Assembly (NCBI GenBank): GCA_000934385.1
Contig: KN880795.1
Location: forward strand, 1-20,008
DNA: 20,008 nt
Source of the DNA: Cylindrobasidium torrendii FP15055 ss-10
Lineage: Eukaryota; Basidiomycota; Agaricomycetes; Agaricales; Physalacriaceae
Reading direction: 5' to 3'
In this document: in pieces, positions 10,725-18,682 of the stretch
Layout of the letters: every line of letters starts with the position of its first letter
Numbering within the stretch: position 1 is the stretch's first letter
The notes under the pieces: generated by a model
Database searches by the model: none
What the model was told of the DNA's origin: nothing
Seen by the model: the letters and a program-made list of their open reading frames with translations, nothing else
Program-made: the position numbers and the translations under genes

Positions 10725-11240
10725 GTTCACGATATATGTGCAGATGTAAGGTGAGATAGAATGTGGTTCGTCGATTTTGAGATGGTGGCAGGAGCAGAGG
10801 CTGTGGGGACCAGGGTGGCCAGAAGCGGCAGCGATTTATGTGCTGACGAGGAGCCAATGGTGTAAACATTTGCAGTTACCAGCGAGTGGCTCTCCACGAG
10901 GCGTCTTGTAATTTCAAGCGTGTTTCAAGTCGTAGTTTCGACTGGCGGCTATTCGTGCGCTACGGTGGCGGGCTGCCGACTCTTGAGGCAGGCTCTGCGA
11001 CGTGCTTGACAGCGGTCTTGTGCTCAGCGCAATGGGAGGAGGTGAGGCCAGTAACTGCAGGCAAGCATCTCCATTATCCACCCCGGGCGTGACGGTGTAC
11101 GAGTTGCCGTGGTGAGTTTCGCTGTCTCCATGGCGGGCTGGTAACGGTGGGAGGAAAATGACAATGTCAGGCGATCGCTGCAACTGCGGCTGCCATCAGC
11201 CGACATGTGCCACTCGCCAAACCCGAACTTCTGGCCAGCC
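10725..11240. other. Intergenic region before the repeat array
   Basis: Promoter side of the 10106-10724 gene, running into the first repeat copy. No further gene is supported. Confidence 0.45.
10834..10840 (-). promoter_or_regulatory. Possible TATA-like box for the 10106-10724 gene
   Basis: CATAAAT on the minus strand about 110 bases upstream of the ATG at 10724. It is a weak match. Confidence 0.25.
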
Positions 11241-11456
11241 CAAAAAATTGAAGCCAGGATCTTGGTCCGTGGACCGCGAACTTCGACGCTTCAATGAGAT
11301 AGTGATAATGGCGCTCCGTGGCTTACTCTTCACAGCGAAGGAGGAACCTTCTGAATTGAACAAGCGACCATAGGGCCCTTGTCTACAGAGTGTAGGTTTC
11401 CGCAGGGCTGCCGATTCCCGGACTGGCAAGCGACCACTATACTATGCTCACAAAAT
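11241..11456 (-). repeat. Pol III-type SINE-like repeat, copy 1
   Basis: In sense (minus) direction: an upstream ACTATTATGATTTG just outside the core, an A box TAGTATAGTGGT (11444-11433), a B box GTTCAATTC, a hairpin GGTCCACGGACC, and an end in a T6 run followed by GGG. Confidence 0.8.
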
Positions 11457-11647
11457 AAAACAAATCATAATAGTCTGATATGCATGTTCAGCGAAGAAAG
11501 AGGGGCCCATTACAGTCTCAGCCGCGGGCATATTGATCAGTGCATTTCAAGTTATACACACCCCTACTCAGCGCTCAGCGCCAGCCTTGTCGTCACGGTG
11601 TGTTTACATTTTCTTCTAACTTGACTCGGAGAGCAGTCAGACGTTAG

Positions 11648-11860
11648 ACAAAAGGATGAAGCCAGGGTCTTGACCCGGAGACCGCGACCTTCGAAAGCTT
11701 CGATGAGATAGTTGTAATGGTGCTCCGTGGATACACTGCACAGCGAAGGAGGAGCCTTCTGAATTGAACAAGAGACCGTAGGGTCCTTGTCTACAGACTA
11801 TAGACTCCCACAGGGCTGCCGATTACCTACTACTAGCAACCGCTACACTATGCTCATAGT
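11648..11860 (-). repeat. Pol III-type SINE-like repeat, copy 2
   Basis: A box variant TAGTGTAGCGGT, B box GTTCAATTC, hairpin GGTCTCCGGGTC (held by G-U pairs), 3' end CCTTTTGT. The upstream element is ACTATTCTAATTTG. Confidence 0.75.
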
Positions 11861-12223
11861 ACGACACAAATTAGAATAGTCTTATATGCGAGTTTCTCGA
11901 AGGTAGAGGGGCTAATTTCCGTGCCAGTCGCGCAAATGTGCCACACTAACCAGCCCTCCCATACGCACCCCTACACCTGCTTGAATCCCCAGATAGTATG
12001 TATGTTCGACGGGAAGTTACGTCTAACTCCCGTGTTCGTCGAACTCTACGTTACCCGATGAGGATGAACGTAGTGTGCCTCTCACTTCGCTGTAATACTC
12101 TCTGTATAGGTCGTGCGCAAGCGGAAAAAATCAAAGTTATACTACAATCCTTTCTCCCTTGGTTTGAGCTCAAATTCTGTATCGAGCTCAAGAAACTCGA
12201 GGTCAAAGTAATTAACGTCGATA

Positions 12224-12437
12224 CAAAATAATGTAGAAGCCAGGATCTCGGCCCGTAGACCGGGAACTTCAAAGCCTCCAAGAGATAGTTACAGTGGCGC
12301 CCTGGGGACACGTACAAGCTAAGGGGGAACCTTCTGAATCGAACGAGCGCCCAAAGGGTGCTCGTGAACAGACTATGGGTTCCCACAGGGCCGCCGATTT
12401 CGCACGGACAGCGACCACTATACTATTCTCATAGAAT
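12224..12437 (-). repeat. Pol III-type SINE-like repeat, copy 3
   Basis: A box TAGTATAGTGGT, canonical B box GTTCGATTC, hairpin GGTCTACGGGCC, 3' end ATTATTTTGT. The upstream element is ACTGTTATAATTTG. The middle is the most diverged of the array. Confidence 0.75.
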
Positions 12438-12692
12438 ACTCCAAATTATAACAGTCTCATATAGTGAACACCAGAGAAAAGGGGTCAGTGACAGCCACGA
12501 GAATGCGCCACACTAATGTGTGTACCCCCACTCACCCCTACTACTCGAGCGTGCCCAGTGTCCCGGATAAATGCAGCGGAAACGCTCAGAGTTTTCTGAT
12601 TACCCTTGAGCTTTCATACCTGCAGCATTGATTGGGCTAGACTCGGTAGTGCCACTCACTTTAATGTTGTACTACATATCCAGTCGGATAAA

Positions 12693-12910
12693 CAAAATGT
12701 TCAAGCCAGGATCTTGGCCCGTAGACCGCGAACTTCGAAGCTTTGGCGAGATAGATATAGTGTTCCGCGTGGCTACACTGCACAGCGAAGGGGGGGCCAT
12801 CTGAATTGAACAAGCGACTCCGAATAGGGTCTTTGTCCACAGAGTACAGGGTGCCGCAGGGCTGCCGATTTCCAGCAGCGAGATACCACTATACTATGCT
12901 CACAGAATCC
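12693..12910 (-). repeat. Pol III-type SINE-like repeat, copy 4
   Basis: A box TAGTATAGTGGT, B box GTTCAATTC 85 bases further on, hairpin GGTCTACGGGCC, 3' end ACATTTTGT. Nearly identical in the middle to copy 5, including a CCGAATAGGGTCTTTGTCC segment. Confidence 0.82.
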
Positions 12911-13271
12911 TAAAGATTACAATTGCCTTTTCTGAATGTGTGTGTAAACAAGGGGATAATAAACAGTGACAGCCCTGGGCATGCGCCATCAGTGGCCCAC
13001 TGTGCTGATCGGGGCACGTACCCTCCACTACTCGAGCTTGCTCAATGTGCCAAATACATACGACGATAAAACGATTTCTGATTCTCATTGACCCCGCAAC
13101 CTTGCGGCACTAGGCTATCTGGCTAGGTCAAACTTGGCGGTGCCACTCACTCTACTGTAGTACTATATATGCAGATACTAGTCGAGACCCCACACCATCG
13201 TATTGAATTTCCTTTCCATTTAAACTGAATGCCATCAAGGAGTGCAAAAACTCACGCAAATGTGAGTTAAA

Positions 13272-13488
13272 CAAAATGTTGAAGCCAGGGTCTTGGCCCG
13301 TAGGCCGCGAACTTCGAAGCCTGGTGAGATAGATATAGTGTTCCGCGTGGCTACACTGCACAGCGAAGGGGGGGCCATCTGAATTGAACAAGCGACTCCG
13401 AATAGGGTCTTTGTCCACAGAATACAGGGTGCCGCAGGGCTGCCGATCTCCAGCAGCGAGATACCACTATACTATGCTCACAGAATAC
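13272..13488 (-). repeat. Pol III-type SINE-like repeat, copy 5
   Basis: A box TAGTATAGTGGT, B box GTTCAATTC, hairpin GGCCTACGGGCC, 3' end ACATTTTGT. It is followed in sense by GTTTAACTCACATTTGCG, also seen after copy 6. Confidence 0.82.
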
Positions 13489-13889
13489 TAAAAATGATGA
13501 CAGTCTCTGATGGACGTATCTGTAGACAAGGGGCTAATACACAGTGACAGCCCTGTGCATGCGCCATCAGTGGCCTACTGCGCTGATCGGTGCACGTTTA
13601 CACTACCCCTACACACTCTCACTAGTACTCGAGCTTGCCCAATGTGCCAGATACATACGACGATAGAACGCAATACGTTCTGATTCTCATTGACCACACA
13701 ATCTTGCGGCACTAGGCTGTCTGGCTAGGTCAAACTTGGCGGTGCCACTCACTCTACTGTACTAGTACTACGCAGGTACTACGTATGGAAAGGTCGCGCA
13801 CGAGATCACACACCATCGTATTGAACTTACTTTCTCTTTAAACTGAATGCCATTGAGGAGCGTGAAAAATCACGCAAACCTGAGTTAAA

Positions 13890-14105
13890 CAAAATGTTGA
13901 AGCCAGGATCTTGGCCCGTAGGCCGCGAACTTCGAAGCTTCAGTGGATAGTGATGGCGGGGCCCCGCGGATACACAGCACAGCGAAGGAGGAGTCATCTG
14001 GGTTGAACAAGCGACTATAGGGTGCTTGTCAAATCAGACTTTTGACCCCCACAGGGCTGGCGATTACACTTCAGTAGCTGACCACTATACCATGCGCACA
14101 GAATA
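13890..14105 (-). repeat. Pol III-type SINE-like repeat, copy 6
   Basis: A box TGGTATAGTGGT, B box GTTCAACCC, hairpin GGCCTACGGGCC, 3' end ACATTTTGT. Its 3' flank matches that of copy 5, showing duplication of a larger unit. Confidence 0.8.
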
Positions 14106-14652
14106 CCACGAATAAGTATGTCGATTTATAGCGGAGTAAAAAATTCGCCGTTCTTTGAATTCTGTGACTGAGCCAGCGAATAGGTGGCCGCTATGTGAAT
14201 TAATATATCATTTCGGTCCTTCTCAGCGAAGAACTTGAGGTCCGTACAAGTCTGCCATAACAGAGAAGCCAATCGCTTCTTCGGCTTTTAGTACTCATGT
14301 GTACAGTCGTGACTTTGTAGAGTGGGGAGAAGGGGCCGATTCCCGTATCATACTAGCCGCGGGATTCATGCGCCACACTGATCGGCAGATGCGTATAGAC
14401 CCCTACTCAAGCTTCCCCAATGTTCCAGATAGATGAAATAGGGTACAAAAATGTCCCTTATAATTATGATTCCATCCCAAAATCCGCATCAGCCTAGCTG
14501 CAGACTACCTGGCCGGGCCAAACTTGGCGGTGCCACTCACCGTACTACCATGTTAATGCAGACTTTATGCGGGCTGGTTCGTGCGCGGGTGCATTGTAAT
14601 TGACGCTATGGCAGCTTCACCGCAATTGAAGTCTAAGCTATATTTAAGAGGA

Positions 14653-14862
14653 CAAAATGTTGAAGCCAGGATCTTGGTCCATGGACCGCGAACTTCGAAG
14701 CTTCGAGGAGATAGTTATAATGGTGCTCCGTGGATACACTGCACAGCGAAGGAGGAGTCTTCTGGATTGAACAAGCGACCATAGGGTCCTTGTCTACAGA
14801 CTGTAGACTCCCACGGGGCTGCCGATTACCTACTACTAGCAACCACTATACTATGCTCACAG
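14653..14862 (-). repeat. Pol III-type SINE-like repeat, copy 7
   Basis: A box TAGTATAGTGGT, B box GTTCAATCC, hairpin GGTCCATGGACC, a second stem GTCTACAG/CTGTAGAC in the centre, 3' end ACATTTTGT. The upstream element is GCTATAATTA. The conserved spacer module found upstream (in sense) of the other copies is missing or truncated here. Confidence 0.8.
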
Positions 14863-15305
14863 TATGTGAGTAATTATAGCAGCTTCTTATGGGGGGCCAA
14901 AGCCACCAATTTTATGCAACAGATCATGGCTCTAGCCGTATGGAGTGGTTAGTGTTAGCAGGCCAGGAGAAGGCTTTTGTTGCAGCGGTGCCCTACTCTG
15001 CACTGCCGCACGAACACCCTTTAATCACGATTATTACGTGATGTGCACGCTGCTGCATGCAGTCGATGTATGCACCGTTGAGGCTTTGCTGAGTCCTGCA
15101 TGCGCATCGTTCTCTATGGGATGCAAACAGACAAACGCTATTTGAATTGAGCCATTGATGCACCATAAACTGACTACATTACAAGGAGCGGGGTATAAAC
15201 GAATGTGTATATAGTAATAAAAGTAAAGCGAAATGGATCGTAAAAGCAAAAGAAAAACGTCGTAAGGTGGCGTACAGTTCGTAGACAAACGATGCATTAA
15301 AACAA
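14863..15305. other. Intergenic region between array and the five-exon gene
   Basis: About 440 bases with no supported gene. It includes the 3' flank of the gene ending at 15306; an AGTAATAAAAGTAAAGCG A-rich stretch lies near 15212-15230. Confidence 0.45.
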
Positions 15306-16616
15306 TCATCGCACCCGCACTCCGGACCTTAGCTTAGGAGCCTCCCTTGCTTTCGGAGCCTGGCTCGCCTTCGTGGCCTTCTTAGGCTGCCTTCGCTGTG
15401 GCTTCGAAGTCTCAGGCTGCCTCTTCTGCCGCTTCGAGGCTCGAGCGACATCGGTATCAGCGTTCGAAGGCGCGGGCTTCGATGGGCCGGCGAAGCCGTG
15501 CCTCTTCCGCTTCGTCGACGTCGGCGTCCGGAAAACGATATCCATGAGCTCAGGTCGAACTAGGGAAAGCGTCAGAAGAGCAATACATGAAGAATGAGAA
15601 TACACGCCTGGGCTCGCTGAAAATACATCTTTTCCCCCGGCAGCAGGCGGAGAGACATTCATGACTGAACCAGTCGATGGAGTGTAGAAGACTAGCAAAG
15701 GTCAAGATCAGTACAGCACAACCAGCACAAGAAGACGCGTACTGTCCCCGTCGCTGTCGGCGGCGTCCTCCGCATCACTGTCGTCGACTTTGGAAGGAGG
15801 CGGCGAGGAGATGCGAGGCTGCGCGTCGGTGAAGACGTCGAAGATCTCGTTGGTCGACCGAGTCGCAGCAGCGGCGAAGGAATCGAAGAGCTCAAATCGT
15901 GCGGCCATCTGCCAGGATGATGTGAGCGATAGGCGATCTGCGCGACCTTGAGTCGGGGCAGGGCGAGGCGACTGGAGGTCTGTGGACAGTATCGTCAGAA
16001 TGGGAGAACAACAAGCAAACGAACTGGATATACCACTTTCGAAATCATCGCTAGCAGGATGAGCAGGTGTAGGCGAGAAGGTGAACAGGGCCATCGTCGA
16101 CGCACGGCGATTCCCAGTGGCCGTTGGTGTGGCGAGACTGTCGTCGTCGTTGGACTCGCCGACGGACTCGTGTTCGGCGGTGCTGGGCGGCGTGAGGGTG
16201 AGAGACATGTCTGCAGCCTCGCTGTAATCTTTCTCAGACGGCGACGAGCTCGCCAGATCTAACAAGCAAGATCAGCAACGGCGACAAATGTAACAGAGCC
16301 AAAACTCACCCTCGTCGTACCCGGGGTGACTCGCATTGGGCGATGTCGTGTGCATCGCCATAGTCGATGCGCGTTTCGAGGCGGCGGAGACCTCGTCATT
16401 GTCGCCGTCGTTGGCGAGCGACTTGCTCAGGCTGATGATCTTCTGGGCCGTAGGCGAGACATACGTAGTCGGATGCATGAGAGTAAACGGGGTTGGATCT
16501 GGCAGCGTCTGGTATTTGGAGTCGTCGAAGGACCGCTTGATGTTACCGCGAACACTCGCAATGCGGTTCACGAGCGTGGAAGCCTTGCCGTAGAGAGAGG
16601 GATACCGAGCAGACAT
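15306..16616 (-). CDS. Five-exon Ser/Thr/Asp-rich protein with duplicated exon module and basic C-terminus
   Basis: Exons are 16310-16616, 16034-16258, 15743-15979, 15608-15691 and 15306-15559, giving 368 residues. All four introns (51, 54, 51 and 48 bases) are phase 1, so exons 2-4 are symmetric. The start MSARYPSLYGKASTLVNRI follows a TATA box. Residues 79-102 (KRASTMAMHTTSPNASHPGY core) recur as 151-177 (RRASTMALFTFSPTPAHPAS core), each at the end of an exon, which indicates exon duplication. Exon 3 has a hydrophobic/aromatic segment (WQMAARFELFDSFAAAATRS) and an acidic run (DDSDAEDAADSDGD). The C-terminal 65 residues are rich in Lys, Arg, Pro and Ala (TKRKRHGF, SKRQKRQ, RRQPKKATKASQ), typical of nuclear localisation or nucleic-acid contact. 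Intron 4 appears to use a GC donor. No known domain is recognised; a nuclear protein is an inference from the basic tail. It sits between two oppositely oriented repeat arrays. Confidence 0.8.
15560..15607 (-). other. Probable GC-AG intron (intron 4 of the 15306-16616 gene)
   Basis: The exon ends CCCAG and the intron begins GCGTGT, then has a CTGAC branch-like motif and ends CCCTAG. At 48 bases it keeps the frame either way, so retention would add 16 residues. The neighbouring GTGTAT donor two bases downstream would shift the frame into one that gives an Arg/Ser-only tail. Confidence 0.55.
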
Positions 16617-17002
16617 GGCGAAGAAAAGATAGAATGTAGAAGAGAAAGGACAGTGAAGTTTGAATGAGGAAAAGAGAGTTTCGAACCAGCTTTTATAGCC
16701 ATGGCGAGATTTCCCACGATGCTCGTGACTTTGATCTCGCCGCAAAGTACCGATTTTTAATTAGTCTCTGGCGATAAATCAATTCAATTCCATAGTTGAG
16801 AGACGTCAAAATCGACCGGTCAAGTCGGAAAGTCTGCAAATAGATGTCGTCCGAATCGGCAAACGTCGAAGTTGTGCTTTGCACATGACTGCAGCGAATG
16901 AACATGGCGAGGACGACTGATCGCCGGCGGCCGGCAACCTTGTCCGATCAGTGTGGCGGGTTCACTCTATCCTCCCAGATAAGGCGGTGTCATTATCTGT
17001 GT
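16617..17002. other. Promoter region of the five-exon gene up to the second array
   Basis: About 386 bases, containing the TATA box above. A 70-codon minus frame (16693-16905) overlaps the promoter and is not called. Confidence 0.5.
16691..16697 (-). promoter_or_regulatory. TATA box of the five-exon gene
   Basis: TATAAAA on the minus strand 75 bases upstream of the ATG at 16616. A strong match in the expected position. Confidence 0.65.
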
Positions 17003-17214
17003 TATTCTGTGAGAATGGTATAGTGGTTGCGCCATGTGTAATCGGCAGCCCTGTAGGAGCCAGGAGTCTGATTCACAAGCACCCTATGGTTGCCTGTTCA
17101 ATCCAGATAGCTCCCCCTTCGCTGTGCAGTGTAGCCGGGAGAGCGTCACTATCCATCTCACTGAAGCCTCTAAGTTTGCGGTCTACGGGCCAAGAGCCTG
17201 GCTTCAATATTTTG
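17003..17214 (+). repeat. Pol III-type SINE-like repeat, copy 8
   Basis: A box TGGTATAGTGGT, B box GTTCAATCC (17096-17104), hairpin GGTCTACGGGCC, 3' end ATATTTTG. The upstream element is weak. Confidence 0.78.
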
Positions 17215-17455
17215 CTGACCACATATTTTTCTCTTCATGAATGTTTTCCGGAAAGTTCGTGGGAAAGGTATGCGTTACAATTTCCGATGTTGCTGACTCG
17301 ACTCGTCAATGCTTAGTAGGACTGCCAAGCTTGGCCTTCAGATGGCCTGGAGGGGTGCCAAGGGTGCTCTCAACGACGCGTCGGCAAGATCCCATTGTGC
17401 GTCGACCCCTTTTCCCCAGCCACCTCTGGCATGTAAGACTATTATAATTTGGGGG

Positions 17456-17669
17456 ATTCTGTGAGCATAGTATAGTGGTCAGCCACTGAGGCGAAATCGG
17501 CAGCCCTGTGGGAGCCTACAATCTGTAAACACGGTCCCTATGGTCACTCGTTCAATGCAGAAGGCTCCTCCCTCGCTGTGCAGTGTATCCGCGGGGCCCC
17601 ATCATCACTATCTCACTGAAGCTTCGAAGTTCGCGGTCCACGGGCCGAGATCCTGGCTTCAACATTTTG
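17456..17669 (+). repeat. Pol III-type SINE-like repeat, copy 9
   Basis: TATAAT lies at 17444-17449 within ACTATTATAATTTG. A box TAGTATAGTGGT (17468-17479), B box GTTCAATGC (17550-17558), hairpin GGTCCACGGGCC (17635-17646), 3' end ACATTTTG. Confidence 0.82.
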
Positions 17670-17810
17670 GTCACCGCCGTCTTGCTGATACATAGTAAGC
17701 TAAGTATTGCTTTCTGCTCATTAGGCCACTAGGAATTTGAATTTGAGGGATAATGTATTTGGCCCCTTTCTTCGCTCACATCACGATATGAAACTATTAT
17801 AATTTGCAGT

Positions 17811-18028
17811 ACTCTGTGAGTATAGTATAACGGTAACTTGCTGTAGGAAATCGGCAGCCCTGCGGCAGCCTATAGTCTGAAGACAAAGACCCCATTCGGA
17901 GTCGCTTGTTCAAATCAGAAAGGCTCCTCCCTCGCTGTGCAGTGTAGCCACGGAGCCCGTTATAACTCCCTCACCGGAAGCTTCGACGTTCGCGGCTCAC
18001 GAGCCAAGATCCTGGCTTCCACTTTTTG
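17811..18028 (+). repeat. Pol III-type SINE-like repeat, copy 10
   Basis: ACTATTATAATTTG just upstream, A box TAGTATAACGGT (17823-17834), B box GTTCAAATC (17908-17916), hairpin GGCTCACGAGCC (17994-18005) with changed bases on both arms, 3' end ACTTTTTG. Confidence 0.8.
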
Positions 18029-18189
18029 TTTGCACACGCACTCTGCAGATGTTGAACGAAGGACACCCAGTTGCATCTTAGCCATAGAATCCTTGTCCCA
18101 CTGCGTCGCTTTCGGTGTGTGAAATAATCAATTATGAAGTGCAATGCTATGGTCCATGACATATGTTAATGCGATCTCCTCGAATGTTT

Positions 18190-18537
18190 TTAAGAGCAGA
18201 CGGTGTGGTCTGCGCCGAGTCCCTCCGCACGGCTTCCACAGCCACGGCTCTCACAGCAAGTAACCATGTCGCCTGTGTTGATGCCGTTCGCGGTCCAAGG
18301 GACACACTGGTTGAAGACCTCGTCGAAGCGCGCGTTTTGGTCGACGGCAGCGCAGCAGTCTGAAGCTCGTGTGAGAACAAATATCCGGCGAAAAGGAAGA
18401 AGAGACTGACCTTTGGTGACCTGGTGGTCGACACATGAGGCGGGACCCTTGCTAACGCAAACCTCGGGGCCTCCAGCGAGAGCAGAGCCGACGAGCGCAA
18501 GGACGGCGGTGGCAGCGAAGAGCATGTTGTTCATCAT
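18190..18537 (-). CDS. Small secreted cysteine-rich protein, two exons
   Basis: Exon 1 is 18411-18537 and exon 2 is 18190-18359, giving 98 residues. The 51-base intron (GTCAGT..CAG, phase 1) follows residue 42. Residues 1-21 form a clear secretory signal ending SALA, with cleavage expected before GGPEVC. The mature 77 residues hold nine cysteines spaced C-x7-C-x8-CC-x15-C-x15-CC-x4-C-x13-C, including DCCAAVDQ and TCCESRGCGS. This spacing is not that of a hydrophobin, which needs eight cysteines with two CC pairs in a fixed order. With nine cysteines, one is likely unpaired or makes a dimer. Small secreted cysteine-rich proteins are common in plant-associated and wood-decay basidiomycetes and often face hosts or competitors; no specific role can be assigned. 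The ATG at 18537 is followed by a second ATG; either gives the same mature protein. The gene has a TATA box and a likely 5'-UTR intron. Confidence 0.82.
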   Translation of the reverse strand: MMNNMLFAATAVLALVGSALAGGPEVCVSKGPASCVDHQVTKGQSLLPFRRIFVLTRASDCCAAVDQNARFDEVFNQCVPWTANGINTGDMVTCCESRGCGSRAEGLGADHTVCS

Positions 18538-18545
18538 GGTGGTGG

Positions 18546-18599
18546 CTGCAAAGCGGTGTCAGAGTTACTGCACACGGGCGGATGGAGGAGGTCACTCAC
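18546..18599 (-). other. Probable 5'-UTR intron of the secreted protein gene
   Basis: GTGAGT donor, CTCTGAC branch-like site and TTTGCAG acceptor, 54 bases, ending eight bases before the ATG at 18537. Length and signals match the coding introns of the window. Confidence 0.6.
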
Positions 18600-18675
18600 T
18601 CGTTGGTGGTGAGAGTGAGTCGTGAATGTAGAAGGTGAGGATGGTGATGATTATGAGGATTCGTCGAGATGTGGG

Positions 18676-18682
18676 ATTTATA
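18676..18682 (-). promoter_or_regulatory. TATA box of the secreted protein gene
   Basis: TATAAAT on the minus strand, 139 bases upstream of the ATG, or about 85 bases once the 5'-UTR intron is removed. This matches the distances seen for the other two clear TATA boxes. Confidence 0.6.

Larger units (their letters stand above)
12693..13889 (-). repeat. Two direct tandem units of about 580-620 bases
   Basis: 12693-13271 and 13272-13889 align along their whole length: the SINE-like core, then CAGTGACAGCCCTG.GCATG, then CATACGACGAT, TTGCGGCACTAGGCT, TTGGCGGTGCCACTCAC, CACACCATCGTATTGAA and TTTAAACTGAATGCCAT. A third unit begins at 13890 and diverges after its core, resembling the others again at about 14323-14545. 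Confidence 0.85.
11241..14862 (-). repeat. Array of seven pol III-type repeat copies (minus orientation)
   Basis: Seven copies of a roughly 215-base core lie head to tail, all reading leftward, with starts spaced about 400-760 bases apart. Most inter-copy spacers share further sequence: an AGGGGC(T)AAT-like motif, a GCATGCGCCA-type segment, a CCCCTACTC/CTCGAGCTTGCCC segment, and in later units TTGGCGGTGCCACTCAC. The whole region therefore grew by duplication of a larger unit and then diverged. Open frames in it are unrelated between copies and interrupted, so none is called as coding. Confidence 0.85.
17003..18028 (+). repeat. Array of three pol III-type repeat copies (plus orientation)
   Basis: Three copies of the same core as at 11241-14862, here reading rightward, with starts 453 and 355 bases apart. 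The spacers keep the upstream element ACTATTATAATTTG before copies 9 and 10, and parts of the GGCCCCTTTCTTCGCT module before copy 10. Confidence 0.85.

Noticed and set aside
11241..14862. Small open frames giving similar peptides in several repeat copies
   Set aside because: The peptides share sequence only because the DNA repeats; frames and stops shift between copies, so coding is not conserved.
17461..17560. A functional tRNA gene
   Set aside because: A and B boxes are present, but no seven-base acceptor stem or clear anticodon arm pairs, and the spacing is too long without a recognisable intron.
11241..18028. CRISPR-like array
   Set aside because: Units are hundreds of bases long, diverged, and carry eukaryotic pol III signals; the genome is clearly eukaryotic.
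18190..18537. Hydrophobin
   Set aside because: Signal peptide and CC pairs are suggestive, but there are nine cysteines and the order C-C-CC-C-CC-C-C does not fit C-CC-C-C-CC-C.
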